From assembly GCF_019635935.1 (NCBI RefSeq), contig NZ_JAHBYN010000001.1, forward strand, positions 2,443,532 to 2,507,531: DNA of 64,000 bases, read 5' to 3'. Made by a program: the position numbers and the translations under genes. The notes under the pieces are model-generated. The model searched no databases. It was not told the DNA's origin and worked only from the letters and a program-made list of their open reading frames with translations. Positions 1-8,574 of the stretch are shown in pieces. Position 1 is the stretch's first letter. The number at the start of each line of letters is the position of its first letter. Origin of the DNA: Parvibaculum sp. Its GTDB lineage: Bacteria; Pseudomonadota; Alphaproteobacteria; Parvibaculales; Parvibaculaceae.

Positions 1-797
1 ATCCGGAACTTTCCGCGATCGCCGTCGATCGTCTGCGCCGCGACGGCGTCGAGATTGTCGAAGGCGCGAAGGTCGCAAGCGTCGCCGGAGAGGCCGGAAG
101 CGTCGTTGCGACGATCGAAGTGAACGGCAAGACGCGCGACATCGAAGGTTCGCACCTTCTCATCGCCACCGGCCGCCGTCCCAACGTCGAAGGCCTCGAC
201 CTCGAAAAGGCCGGCATCGACTATTCGCCGAAAGGCCTCATCGTCGACGAGCGCTTGCGCACCACCAACAAGCGCGTCTTCGGCATCGGCGATGTCGCGG
301 GCGGCCTGCAATTCACCCATGTCGCCGGCTATCATGCCGGCATCGTCATCCGCAACGCGCTCTTCCGCGTGCCGGCAAAGGCCGACCACACCTCGATCCC
401 CTGGGTCACCTACACCGATCCCGAGCTTGCCCATGTCGGCGAGACCGAAGCCGAGGCGCGCGAACGCCACATGAAGATCAACGTGCTGCGCTGGCACTTC
501 GCCGAGAACGATCGCGCCCAGGCCGAACGCGAAACGGAAGGCGTCATCAAGGTCATCACCGACAGCCATGCCCGCGTTCTCGGCGCCACCATCGTCGGCG
601 CGCATGCGGGCGAGTTGATCCTGCCCTGGGTGCTGGCAAAGACCCACGCCCTCAAACTCAGCGCGATGGCGGGCGTCGTCGCGCCTTATCCGACCTTCTC
701 CGAAGTCGGTAAGCGCGTCGCCGGCTCCTACTACACGCCGACGCTTTTCAGCCCCAAAACGCGAATGCTGGTGCGTTTTCTCGGTCTGTTCGGTTAA
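1..797 (+). CDS. MerA/lipoamide-dehydrogenase-like FAD-NAD(P) oxidoreductase, C-terminal part
   Basis: The gene runs in from before the window; the frame is open from base 3. The visible part has the second half of the NAD-binding domain, the second FAD motif (TNKRVFGIGDVAGG) and the C-terminal dimerisation domain. Class-I pyridine nucleotide-disulfide oxidoreductases pass electrons from NAD(P)H through FAD to a redox disulfide; that CxxxxC pair would lie upstream and cannot be seen. In true lipoamide dehydrogenases the C-terminal domain carries a catalytic His in an HPT..E motif. Here the motif reads APYPTFSE, with Tyr where His is expected, as in mercuric-reductase-like paralogues. It is therefore probably not the E3 of a 2-oxoacid dehydrogenase; the substrate is unknown. 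Confidence 0.85.
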   Translation, partial: PELSAIAVDRLRRDGVEIVEGAKVASVAGEAGSVVATIEVNGKTRDIEGSHLLIATGRRPNVEGLDLEKAGIDYSPKGLIVDERLRTTNKRVFGIGDVAGGLQFTHVAGYHAGIVIRNALFRVPAKADHTSIPWVTYTDPELAHVGETEAEARERHMKINVLRWHFAENDRAQAERETEGVIKVITDSHARVLGATIVGAHAGELILPWVLAKTHALKLSAMAGVVAPYPTFSEVGKRVAGSYYTPTLFSPKTRMLVRFLGLFG

Positions 798-831
798 GCT
801 CGCCCCGAAACCGGCAGCACGGACGGAGCCG

Positions 832-2313
832 ATGAGAGCGACGGCGGAACGGACAGGCATCGCGGAAGGCAGGCTTGCGCGTCTCATGCGTCCGCTGCGC
901 GAAAGCCTGTCGCGCCGCTTGCTGGTGCTGACGCTGCTTTTCGTGATGCTGGCCGAAGTGCTGATCTTCGTTCCCTCCATCGCCAATTTCCGTCTCAACT
1001 GGCTCGATCAGCGTCTTGCCGCCGCGCAGATCGCCTCGCTGGCGCTCGAAGCCCGCCCCGACAACATGGTCTCGCCGGCGCTGCGCGAGGAACTGCTGAA
1101 GAACGCGCAGGTTTACGCCGTCGCGCTTCACCGCGACGACGCGCGACGCCTCGTGCTCAGCGAGGACATGCCGCCGATGGTCGACACGAGCTTCGACCTG
1201 CGCGACGCCATGGCCATATTCCAGATCATGGACGCCTTCGAAACGCTCTTCGCCGGCGACGGCCGCGTGGTTCTCGTCACCGGCAATCCGCGCTTTGCGG
1301 CGGGCGAATCGATCGAGATCGTCTTCGACGAAACGCCGCTGCGCCACGCGATGCTGCGCTACGGCAAGAACATCTTCCTGCTCTCGCTGGTCATCTCCAT
1401 CATCACCGCCAGCCTCGTCTTCACGGCGCTTCATTTCGTCCTTGTGCGCCCGATGCGCCGCATCACCGAAAACATGGTGGCCTTCCGCAACGATCCGGAA
1501 GACGCGCGCCGCGTCATCGCGCCGTCCGGCCGCGCCGACGAAATCGGTATCGCCGAGCGCGAGCTCTCGCTGATGCAGAAGGAAATCCGCGCCACCTTGA
1601 GCCAGAAGGCGCATCTCGCCGCGCTCGGCGCCGCCGTCAGCAAGATCAGCCACGACCTGCGCAACATCCTCGCCAGCGCCCAGTTGATTTCCGACCGCAT
1701 CGGCGCCATCGACGACCCGACCGTCCAGCATCTGGCGCCTCGCCTCTTCGCCGCCATCGGCCGCGCCATCGACCTCTGCGCCGACACGTTGAAATTCGGC
1801 CGCGCCGAGGAAGCGCCGCCGCGCCGCAAGCGTTTTCCGCTCGCCGCCTTTGTCGACGAAGTCGTCGAAGCCGCATGGCCCGAAAGCGAGCGCATCGGCT
1901 GGCACAACGATGTCGCGCCGGACATCGAAATCGAGGCCGATCCCGACCAGCTCTTCCGCATCCTGTTGAACCTTGCGCGCAATGCGGCGCAGGCGCTGGC
2001 CGAAAGCGCGGCAGGCGGCGAAATCCGCATTGCGGCCCGTCGCGACGGCGGCCATGTGTATCTCGATATCGCCGACACCGGCCCCGGCCTGCCGGAAAAA
2101 GCGCGCGCACATCTGTTCGAGCCGTTCACCGGCGGTGTGCGCGCGGGCGGCGCCGGTCTCGGCCTCGCCATTGTCGACGAACTCGTTCGCGCCCATGGCG
2201 GCCATATCGAGCTTGTCGGCAGCGGCCCCACGGGCACGCATTTCCGCATCTGCATTCCCGACACAGGCGGCGCATTGACGGCCTGCGCCGAACAAGACGG
2301 CGCGCCCGCGTGA
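832..2313 (+). CDS. membrane sensor histidine kinase
   Basis: 493 aa. The protein has an N-terminal membrane segment (about residues 28-48), a periplasmic-type sensor region, a second membrane segment (about 185-205), a HAMP-like linker, a dimerisation/phosphoacceptor helix with KISHDLRN (His274) and an HATPase_c domain. The N box is LLNLARNAAQAL, the G1 box DTGPGLP (about residue 415) and the G2 box GGAGLGLAI. It would autophosphorylate on His274 and pass phosphate to a response regulator. No regulator gene adjoins it on the downstream side, so the partner may lie elsewhere. The start is preceded by GGACGGAG. The stop overlaps the glucokinase start in the sequence GTGA, so the two are probably translationally coupled. 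Confidence 0.93.
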   Translation: MRATAERTGIAEGRLARLMRPLRESLSRRLLVLTLLFVMLAEVLIFVPSIANFRLNWLDQRLAAAQIASLALEARPDNMVSPALREELLKNAQVYAVALHRDDARRLVLSEDMPPMVDTSFDLRDAMAIFQIMDAFETLFAGDGRVVLVTGNPRFAAGESIEIVFDETPLRHAMLRYGKNIFLLSLVISIITASLVFTALHFVLVRPMRRITENMVAFRNDPEDARRVIAPSGRADEIGIAERELSLMQKEIRATLSQKAHLAALGAAVSKISHDLRNILASAQLISDRIGAIDDPTVQHLAPRLFAAIGRAIDLCADTLKFGRAEEAPPRRKRFPLAAFVDEVVEAAWPESERIGWHNDVAPDIEIEADPDQLFRILLNLARNAAQALAESAAGGEIRIAARRDGGHVYLDIADTGPGLPEKARAHLFEPFTGGVRAGGAGLGLAIVDELVRAHGGHIELVGSGPTGTHFRICIPDTGGALTACAEQDGAPA

Positions 2314-3308
2314 GCACTGAAAAATTTCTTGTCGCCGATATCGGCGGCACCAATGTGCGCTTTGCGCTTGCAAGCCTTCGCCAGGGCGAATTGATGCTGG
2401 GGCCGACGGTATCGCTGCGCACCGCCGCATATCGGCGTCTCGACGACGCGCTCGAGGCTGTCCTCGATGCGGAGGGCCGTCCGCCGCTTGCCGCCGCCGC
2501 CATTTGCGCGGCCGGTCCCGTCCGGGCGGCGGATGAAGGCGGCGTGCGGATCGCCCTCACCAACTGCCCCTGGGATGTGACGGAAGCCGCCATCGCCCGC
2601 GTCACCGGCGTCGCGGCGCCGCGTCTGATGAACGATTTCGCGGCGCTGGCGCTCGCAATCCCGGCGCTGACGCCGGCCGACATTCGGCGGCTCGGCGCAC
2701 CCGGCACACCCGTTCCCGGCGCACCCGCCATCGTCATCGGCGCCGGCACAGGCCTCGGCGTTTCGGCGCTGCTGCCCGACGGCGCCCGGGCGCATGTCGT
2801 GGCGGGCGAGGGCGGCCATGTCGATCTGGCGCCGCAGGGCCCGCGCGAAATGGCGGTGCTGTCGCATCTGCAGGCGCAGTTCGGTCACGTCTCGGCCGAG
2901 CGTGTGCTGTCGGGCCCCGGCCTTGCGACGCTTCATGCGGCGCTTGTTGCGATCGACGGTGCCGCGCCCGCGCCGCTGACACCGGAAGAAGTCGCCATCC
3001 GAGCGCACGGCGGCCAGTGTCCGCAATCGCGCGAAGCGGTGGCGCTCTTTTGCGGCTGGCTCGGCGCGGTCGCGGGCGACGCCGCGCTGACGCTCGGCGC
3101 GCGCGGCGGTGTTTATATCGCGGGTGGCATCGTGCCGGGCTGGGTCGCGGCCATGCCCGGCCTTTTCGACGAAAACCTGTTCCGTGCCCGCTTCGAGGCG
3201 AAAGGCCGCCTCGAATTCTGGATGAAAGACATTCCGTCTTTCGTCGTCACCCGCGCCGATGCGGCATTGCTCGGTCTCGCGCGCGCGGTCCGCGCGGACA
3301 TCGTCTAG
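2310..3308 (+). CDS. glk: glucokinase (ATP-dependent, bacterial Glk family)
   Basis: 332 aa, the usual length for proteobacterial Glk. It phosphorylates glucose to glucose-6-phosphate in the cytoplasm. Visible signatures are the phosphate-1 loop DIGGTNVRFAL near the N terminus, MNDFAALA, the ATP/glucose-binding GAGTGLG, GEGGH with the glucose-contacting Glu/His, and GGVYIAGGI in the C-terminal lobe. The start is taken as the GTG at 2310, which overlaps the kinase stop (GTGA) and gives the conserved N terminus MSTEKFLVADIGGTN. The frame stays open upstream but that stretch has no glucokinase character. The stop overlaps the ggt stop on the other strand in CTAG. Confidence 0.93.
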   Translation: MSTEKFLVADIGGTNVRFALASLRQGELMLGPTVSLRTAAYRRLDDALEAVLDAEGRPPLAAAAICAAGPVRAADEGGVRIALTNCPWDVTEAAIARVTGVAAPRLMNDFAALALAIPALTPADIRRLGAPGTPVPGAPAIVIGAGTGLGVSALLPDGARAHVVAGEGGHVDLAPQGPREMAVLSHLQAQFGHVSAERVLSGPGLATLHAALVAIDGAAPAPLTPEEVAIRAHGGQCPQSREAVALFCGWLGAVAGDAALTLGARGGVYIAGGIVPGWVAAMPGLFDENLFRARFEAKGRLEFWMKDIPSFVVTRADAALLGLARAVRADIV

Positions 3309-5035
3309 CGTTCGCCGCCGACGACATTCCCGTCGCGGCGCGGATCGGCGGCGCCGTCGAGCCCCTGCGGCGTCGCGGCGATGCCGTGCAAACCGCTCGT
3401 CAGCACGCGCAGTTCGACGGTATGGCCGAGTTCGGCCAGCACCGGGATCATTTCTTCCAGCACCGTTCCCTGTTCGATTTCGAGCGCCCCGTTGCGGTCG
3501 AGGAAATGCGGCAGCGACACCGCCTCCTCCATCTCCATCTCCCAGTCGATCAGCGCGATCAGCGCCTGCGCCACATAGCCGATGATGCGCGGGCCGCCCG
3601 GCGAGCCGATCGCCATGCGGAAATTGCCGTCCGCGTCGAACGCGATGACGGGCGTCATCGACGAGCGCGGTCGTTTGCCGGGCGCCACCGCATTGGCGAC
3701 CGAGCGCCCGTCTTCCTCCGGCGCGAAGGAAAAATCCGTGAGCTGATTGTTGAGCATCATGCCACCGGCCATCAGATGCGCCCCGAAAGGCCCCTCGACC
3801 GACGACGTCATCGACACCACATTGCCGTCGGCGTCGACGATGCTGAAATGCGTCGTCGAGGCGCGCTCCGGCGAGACCGCCGCGCCCCAGCGCGCATCGT
3901 CGCTCGAAAACCGGCCGGGGGCGGCCTTGCCCATCGTACGGCTGGCATCGATCGTGTCGGCGCGGGCCTTGAGATAGGTCCGGTCGAGCATCGCGCCCAT
4001 CGGCACATCGACGAAATCCGGATCGCCGATATAGAAGTCGCGGTCGGCATAGGCGAGCTTCTCGGCCTCGGCGATGAAATGCACCGACGTCACCGTCATC
4101 GGCCCCATGCCCGCCAGATCGTAATTTTCGAGAATGCCGAGGATCTGCAAGAGCGTCAGTCCGCCCGATGTCGGCGGCGGCATCGAACAGATGCGGTATT
4201 CGCGATAGGGCGCGCAAACCGGTTCGCGCTTGACGGCCTCATAGGCGGCAAAATCCTCCAGCGACAGCGTGCCCGGCCTGGACGGCGCGTTCTGCACGGC
4301 ATCGACGATGGCCTCCGCCACTTCGCCTTCGTAGAAACCGCGCCAGCCCTTCTCGGCAATTGTTTTCAGCGTCGCCGCATAGGCCGGATTTTTCAGGGTC
4401 TCGCCCTCGCCGAGCGGCTGCCGCGTCCCGTCTTCGGCGAGACGATAGAAATAATCCTGCGCCACCGGCATCTGCTTGAGCACCGGGTCGCGCGCAATCG
4501 CCTGTGCGAGCTTCGGCGGCACGGCAAAGCCATCTTCCGCGAGCCGGATCGCCGGTTCGAACAACCGCGCCCAGTCGAGGACCCCATGCGCGCGATGTGC
4601 GTCCCACATCATCTTGACGACGCCGGGCGTGCCCACCGAACGCCCGCTCACCATCGCCGGCAGAAAATCCATCGGCTTGCCGTCGTCGCCGAGAAAAAGG
4701 TCGGGCGTCGCGCCCATCGGCGCCGTCTCGCGCCCGTCCCACGCATCGAGCGTCTGGCTGCGGTGCGCGTAATGCAGCATGAAGGCGCCGCCTGCGAGCC
4801 CGGAGGATTCCGGTTCCACCAGCGACAGCACCGCCTGCACCGCAATCGCCGCATCGACGGCGCTGCCGCCGGCGCGCAAGATCTCGGCGCCCGCCTCGCT
4901 CGCATAGGGGCTGGCGCTCGCCACCATGAAGGCCTGCGGCCCCGTCCGGCCGACAAGCGCAATCGCGAGCACGGCAACGAGAAGCAACAGCGCGGCGCCC
5001 GCCGACAATGCCGGTGCGATGCGGGTGAGTTTCAT
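3305..5035 (-). CDS. ggt: gamma-glutamyltransferase (glutathione hydrolase)
   Basis: 576 aa. The enzyme removes the gamma-glutamyl group of glutathione and transfers it to water or amino acids, normally in the periplasm. The precursor cuts itself before a catalytic threonine. Here the site is ASTTHFSIVD with Thr394, matching Thr391 of the E. coli enzyme. The N terminus has a hydrophobic segment (about residues 8-28) that acts as signal or anchor. The small-subunit motifs MTSSVEGPFGAHL, MLNNQ and the conserved GGPRII follow. The start at 5035 is chosen because GAGAGGA lies just upstream. The gene is convergent with glk and divergent from the P1 peptidase, so it is probably transcribed alone. 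Confidence 0.93.
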   Translation of the reverse strand: MKLTRIAPALSAGAALLLLVAVLAIALVGRTGPQAFMVASASPYASEAGAEILRAGGSAVDAAIAVQAVLSLVEPESSGLAGGAFMLHYAHRSQTLDAWDGRETAPMGATPDLFLGDDGKPMDFLPAMVSGRSVGTPGVVKMMWDAHRAHGVLDWARLFEPAIRLAEDGFAVPPKLAQAIARDPVLKQMPVAQDYFYRLAEDGTRQPLGEGETLKNPAYAATLKTIAEKGWRGFYEGEVAEAIVDAVQNAPSRPGTLSLEDFAAYEAVKREPVCAPYREYRICSMPPPTSGGLTLLQILGILENYDLAGMGPMTVTSVHFIAEAEKLAYADRDFYIGDPDFVDVPMGAMLDRTYLKARADTIDASRTMGKAAPGRFSSDDARWGAAVSPERASTTHFSIVDADGNVVSMTSSVEGPFGAHLMAGGMMLNNQLTDFSFAPEEDGRSVANAVAPGKRPRSSMTPVIAFDADGNFRMAIGSPGGPRIIGYVAQALIALIDWEMEMEEAVSLPHFLDRNGALEIEQGTVLEEMIPVLAELGHTVELRVLTSGLHGIAATPQGLDGAADPRRDGNVVGGER

Positions 5036-5118
5036 GCCGTCGTCCTCTCGTATCGTTTCGATGTTGGCGGATGATGCTCTAGGATGCGCGCGCCATCCTA
5101 GCCCAAGAGGCCACACAT

Positions 5119-6150
5119 ATGCACTTCGGCACGATCCGCAAAGGCCCGCGCAACCTCATCACCGATGTCGAGGGCATATCGGTCGGCAATGCGGAGGATG
5201 CGGCAGCCCGCACCGGCGTCACCGTCGTCCTGCCCGCGCCGCGCGCCAATATCGGCGGCGACATCCGCGGCGGCGGTCCGGGCACGCGCGAAACCGATCT
5301 GCTCGATCCCTCCTGCCTGGTCGATGCCGCCGATGCGGTGGTGCTGTCGGGCGGCTCGTCCTGGGGACTTGAGGCGGCATCCGGCGCCGCCGCCTGGCTC
5401 GGCGCGCGCGGTCGCGGCTACCGCGTCGGTTCGAGCCCGCTGGTCTCGCCCATCGTCCCGGCCGCGATCCTGTTCGATCTGGCAAATGGCGGCGACAAAT
5501 CCTGGGGCGAACAGCCGCCCTATGCCGCGCTCGGCCGCGCCGCCTGCGAAGCCGCCGGTGCCGAATTCCGCCTCGGCAATGTGGGCGCCGGCCTCGGCGC
5601 CACGGCCGGGCAATATAAAGGCGGCCTCGGCTCGGCCTCCGCCGTCGCCGCAAACGGCTTCACGGTCGGCGCGCTGGTGGCCGCCAACCCCTTCGGTTCG
5701 GCGGTCGTGCCCGGCGCCGCGCGCTTCTGGGCGGCACCTTTTGAAATGGACGGCGAATTCGGCGGCCTCGGCTGGCCGCAAGGGCAGGGCGTCGCGGCGT
5801 TCGATCCGCTGGCGGGCTCGAAGGCCGCCCCCGAGCCCGGTGGCAACACCTCCATCGGCGTCGTCGCCACCGATGCCGACCTGACGCCCGCCGAATGCCG
5901 CCGCCTCGCCATCATGGCGCAGGACGGCCTCGCCCGCGCCATAAGGCCGGTCCACGCGCCCGTCGATGGCGACGCGATCTTCGTGCTGGCGACCGCCCGC
6001 CTTCCGCTCGGCCCCGCGCCGCGCCACGTGGCCGTCGCCAGCCTCGGCGCCATGGCCGCCGATTGCGTCGCCCGCGCTGTCGCCCGCGCGCTCTGGGAGG
6101 CCGAAACGCTGGGCGAAACCCGCGCCTTCCGCGATATCCACGGGCTTTGA
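5119..6150 (+). CDS. P1-family (DmpA/NylC-like) self-processing aminopeptidase
   Basis: 343 aa. P1-family (S58) enzymes are N-terminal nucleophile hydrolases such as DmpA D-aminopeptidase and the nylon-oligomer hydrolase NylC. The precursor is expected to split at GGNTSIGVVAT between Asn243 and Thr244, freeing Thr as nucleophile. That is the Asn/Thr arrangement of NylC, where DmpA has Gly/Ser. Also visible are the N-terminal ITDVEGISVGN typical of the family, the oxyanion-type segment LSGGSSWGLEAASG, and KGGLGSAS followed by GFTVGALVAANPFGS. Substrate cannot be told from sequence: beta- or D-amino-acid peptides, or cyclic amides. It is divergent from ggt with an 83-bp gap. Confidence 0.88.
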   Translation: MHFGTIRKGPRNLITDVEGISVGNAEDAAARTGVTVVLPAPRANIGGDIRGGGPGTRETDLLDPSCLVDAADAVVLSGGSSWGLEAASGAAAWLGARGRGYRVGSSPLVSPIVPAAILFDLANGGDKSWGEQPPYAALGRAACEAAGAEFRLGNVGAGLGATAGQYKGGLGSASAVAANGFTVGALVAANPFGSAVVPGAARFWAAPFEMDGEFGGLGWPQGQGVAAFDPLAGSKAAPEPGGNTSIGVVATDADLTPAECRRLAIMAQDGLARAIRPVHAPVDGDAIFVLATARLPLGPAPRHVAVASLGAMAADCVARAVARALWEAETLGETRAFRDIHGL

Positions 6151-6242
6151 GGCAACCCTTGCCTTCGCGGGCCCGAAGCTTTAAGAGGGAGCCGCCTTCG
6201 GGGCGCCGCCTTATCCGGGCCCGCCCCCATGAAGTGCCAGGC

Positions 6243-6319
6243 GCGCCCGTAGCTCAGCTGGATAGAGCATCAGACTACGAATCTGAGGGTCGGACGTTCG
6301 AATCGTTCCGGGCGCACCA
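6243..6319 (+). tRNA. tRNA-Arg, anticodon ACG
   Basis: A full cloverleaf can be folded by eye. The acceptor stem GCGCCCG pairs with CGGGCGC, the discriminator is A and CCA is genome-encoded (6317-6319). The D arm contains AGCTCAGCTGGATAGAGC, the anticodon stem TCAGA/TCTGA holds CT-ACG-AA, and the T loop is TTCGAAT. Anticodon ACG reads CGN arginine codons after deamination to inosine. The last 16 bases of the gene plus 8 bases beyond it are repeated at 9214-9237, so this is the likely integration target of the island that follows. Confidence 0.97.
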
Positions 6320-6327
6320 CTTCACCC
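6304..6327 (+). repeat. direct repeat, candidate attL at the tRNA-Arg 3' end
   Basis: These 24 bases run from CGTTCCGGGC in the tRNA T arm to TTCACCC just past the CCA. They are identical to 9214-9237. tRNA 3' ends are the classic target of tyrosine recombinases, and a same-orientation second copy at the far end of atypical DNA is the expected footprint. No integrase gene remains between the copies. Confidence 0.8.
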
Positions 6328-6399
6328 TTTCATTTCTTCCTCTATTGCGGTCGGCGTCGGCAGCACGACGAATTTCGGTCGCCGCGCGCCGTGCAGGCC

Positions 6400-7095
6400 T
6401 CAATTGTCCTTGACGAGGCGGACATGGCTGCTGTCGGTAAGGTTCTGCATGCCGGTGCCGCCGCTGCCGAATCCGACCTCCCACGCCGCGCTCATCCGCA
6501 CATGCCTGGTCGACGACCAGTAGCCCGCCTGCCCCGAATTGGGGAAGGCGCCGGGATCGATCGTCGGATAGACGTAGTCGCCTTCGCAGGTGCCCGGCAG
6601 TTCCGACACGCCGTGAAACTCCATGCTCATCGGCATCGATGCGCGCCGCTCGCCCGAGCTGCAATGAACGAGCGACTGCAACTCGGCAAGCGTCGGCAGC
6701 CGCCACGGCCCGTTATCCGCCGCGCGCGCGACGTCCAGCGCTTCCTCGAATTTGTAGCGTTCGGGCAGCGCATCGCAGCTTGCCCCGTTCCACGTCTGTC
6801 CGGCGCTGCAGCGCATCCATGTCACATTGAGTTCCGTGTCGGTCACGGTGCCGTCGGCATTGGCGATGAAACGCCCGTCCCCGCGCTGCAGCGCATCCAT
6901 GTCGCAATTCTGTCCGGTGCTGCAACGCATCCATGTCACATCGGGGATTTGCGTGTCGATCACGGTGCCGTCGGAACGGGCGACGTAGCGCCCATCGGCC
7001 AGCGCCGGTGTCGCCGCAAACGCCGCTCCGGCGAGAAACAATGCACCGGCAACCCGGCTGAGAGCGATGTGACGGAATGTCGGCTTCGGCAGCAT
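6400..7095 (-). CDS. exported DUF1566 (Lcl-like) protein with duplicated segment
   Basis: 231 aa with a signal peptide (hydrophobic stretch about residues 12-30, ending near ALA-DG). The C-terminal half resembles DUF1566/Lcl domains: GPWRLPTLAELQSLV, then YWSSTRHV and VRLVKDN at the end. Such domains occur in surface or secreted proteins and their role is poorly known. Before it lies an imperfect tandem duplication of about 35 residues: DGRYVARSDGTVIDT...VTWMRCSTGQ followed by DGRFIANADGTVTDT...VTWMRCSAGQ. The start follows GAAGGGAAA. It is the first gene of the island and is codon-wise closer to the host chromosome than the genes after it. Confidence 0.75.
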   Translation of the reverse strand: MLPKPTFRHIALSRVAGALFLAGAAFAATPALADGRYVARSDGTVIDTQIPDVTWMRCSTGQNCDMDALQRGDGRFIANADGTVTDTELNVTWMRCSAGQTWNGASCDALPERYKFEEALDVARAADNGPWRLPTLAELQSLVHCSSGERRASMPMSMEFHGVSELPGTCEGDYVYPTIDPGAFPNSGQAGYWSSTRHVRMSAAWEVGFGSGGTGMQNLTDSSHVRLVKDN

Positions 7096-7266
7096 GAGCG
7101 GTTTCCCTTCTGGAAAATTCGGATGACGCGCATCGCATCTTGCGGTGGCGTATGAAAGTTCGGACGTGGCGCGGAGATGGATGGTGCGTGGACAGGCGGG
7201 CGCGCGGCACCCGTATTCCTTGATAGGGAAAGCGCGCGCGATGCACAACCCTTGAGGCCGGCCGTC

Positions 7267-7401
7267 CTACTTCGCCAGATACCCGTTCATCAGCGTGTCG
7301 AGCACCGTCTCGGTGTAGCGCCGCCGCGTTTCGTCATCGAGCTGCTCGGAACCAAATGCGTAGATGTACTGCGCGACTGCAAACTCGTCCTCTTTTGCCA
7401 T
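7267..7401 (-). pseudogene. chimeric remnant carrying the C-terminal tail of the TetR gene
   Basis: Bases 7271-7343 match 9239-9311, the last codons of the TetR gene, at 72 of 73 positions. The tail reads LDDETRRRYTETVLDTLMNGYLAK and stops one codon earlier than the intact gene. Upstream of the match the sequence is unrelated but open, beginning MAKEDEFAVAQYIYAFGSEQ, so a 44-residue chimeric frame exists. There is no evidence that it is expressed. It is best read as a copy of the TetR 3' end created during island insertion or rearrangement. Confidence 0.7.
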
Positions 7402-7429
7402 CTTTTCGGAGTACAGGATGTCCTCTCTG

Positions 7430-7945
7430 TTAGAGCAGCCCCGTTGTTTTCAGGCATTCATAAGCCTTCTCGCCCTCCGAAACGTGCCGATCATAGATCG
7501 GTTTCAGTTCGGCAGGGAATATCGAAGGCGCTGACTCCGCCATGTGTCGGCAGAGAAAGTTCACGGCTTCATAGGCGATATCGAGATCAGGAATTTCAGC
7601 CACGAGTTCGTCGTCAAGGTGCGCAATGAACTTATCCCGATAGAGCTTTATAGTCTTCTCGTATAGCTCCATCTCATCTGGCGACATATGGAGATGGGTC
7701 AGCAACGCTTCCTCAAATTTGGACGCGTCGTCTACAATGTTTCTCCAGTGATGTCGCGCGCTCTTGTCAGAAAAAAGCTTGCTCCATTCCATGATAGCAA
7801 TGTCAATAAAGTTGCCTGCCGCCGTGACGCAGAACTGAGAACTGGATTTTTTGATCAGCGGTATGCCAACCCGATGATAGGCAAGATTGCGGACAAAATG
7901 CCTGCACAGCAGCGCAACTCTCCGCAGACGAATGATTCGCTCCAT
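7430..7945 (-). CDS. hypothetical protein, possible HEPN (AbiU2-like) RNase
   Basis: 171 aa, mostly predicted helix, no membrane segment or signal peptide. The stretch TIKLYRDKFIAHLDDE holds an R-x5-H pattern (RDKFIAH) of the kind that forms the active site of HEPN RNases, including AbiU2-like and Abi-associated proteins. That resemblance is a motif-level inference, not a demonstrated match. GGAAAAG lies just upstream of the start. The gene sits alone in the AT-richer part of the tRNA-Arg island, where defence or toxin genes are common. No antitoxin-like neighbour on the same strand is evident. Confidence 0.6.
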   Translation of the reverse strand: MERIIRLRRVALLCRHFVRNLAYHRVGIPLIKKSSSQFCVTAAGNFIDIAIMEWSKLFSDKSARHHWRNIVDDASKFEEALLTHLHMSPDEMELYEKTIKLYRDKFIAHLDDELVAEIPDLDIAYEAVNFLCRHMAESAPSIFPAELKPIYDRHVSEGEKAYECLKTTGLL

Positions 7946-8061
7946 GTGCTTTTCCAGCCTTCGTAGTCAAATCTGACAGGCGACCGCAATTGGCATGTAT
8001 CATATCCTGACATTGTTGAGTGGTTCGTGGCAAAAACGCGCCGAATCTAAAGGAGAATTCT

Positions 8062-8544
8062 GTGGACGAATATTTCCATGTGATTGTGCGGTTGCAAGCT
8101 AAGCCGTCACCGGTTTTTCTTTTCGGCGATCTTTCCGAACGCGAGTTGCAGCGCCGCTTCGTTCGGCCTTATCAAATGGGCAAGGTCATTGTGAAGGGCA
8201 ACGAACTTGTTGACCTAGATAAAGTGTCATCAGTCGAAATCATTCGGACAGACAAGAACAAGGAAACGTGTCTTCGTGAGCTTCAAATGGCCAGTGAGCG
8301 GCGCTACCAAGAAATGAATGCAGATTCTCACCGAACGGGAGCTATTTTTCTGCAACTGGGCTCTGGTAACGAAGATGAAGACATCGTCGAGGCGGGCGAG
8401 GATGTAACTACGCGCTACATCAATGAAGGGCCAGGTAATGGGACCGGCTTTCTCACGTTGAAAGACCTTCTGAACAACGGCTGGGTTGTGGGATTGGGAA
8501 CAGGCATCATTCTGGCAATCTTGGGAGCATTGTTCGCGACGTAG
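8062..8544 (+). CDS. hypothetical protein with C-terminal membrane anchor
   Basis: 160 aa, family not recognised. The start is taken as GTG at 8062 because AAGGAG stands 7 bases before it; the frame is open further upstream. Residues 1-70 look like a compact alpha/beta domain (EYFHVIVRLQAKPSPVFLFG, then KVIVKGNELVDLDKVSSVEI). A charged helical and acidic middle follows. The last 20 residues (GWVVGLGTGIILAILGALFA) form one membrane helix, so the soluble part would be tethered to the membrane by its C terminus. It belongs to the AT-richer island cargo, with the zinc-ribbon gene directly behind it on the same strand. Confidence 0.65.
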   Translation: MDEYFHVIVRLQAKPSPVFLFGDLSERELQRRFVRPYQMGKVIVKGNELVDLDKVSSVEIIRTDKNKETCLRELQMASERRYQEMNADSHRTGAIFLQLGSGNEDEDIVEAGEDVTTRYINEGPGNGTGFLTLKDLLNNGWVVGLGTGIILAILGALFAT

Positions 8545-8574
8545 TGCGCCATGCAATGGATCGGAGATTTTGAA

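Noticed and set aside
748..2430. A 560-codon open frame on the minus strand
   Set aside because: It opposes the histidine kinase, whose H, N and G boxes are intact. It shows no domain or good start and has antisense-type composition.
7177..7629. A 150-codon plus-strand frame over the TetR-tail copy
   Set aside because: It is antisense to the TetR remnant and to the HEPN-like gene, begins in non-coding sequence and has no ribosome site.
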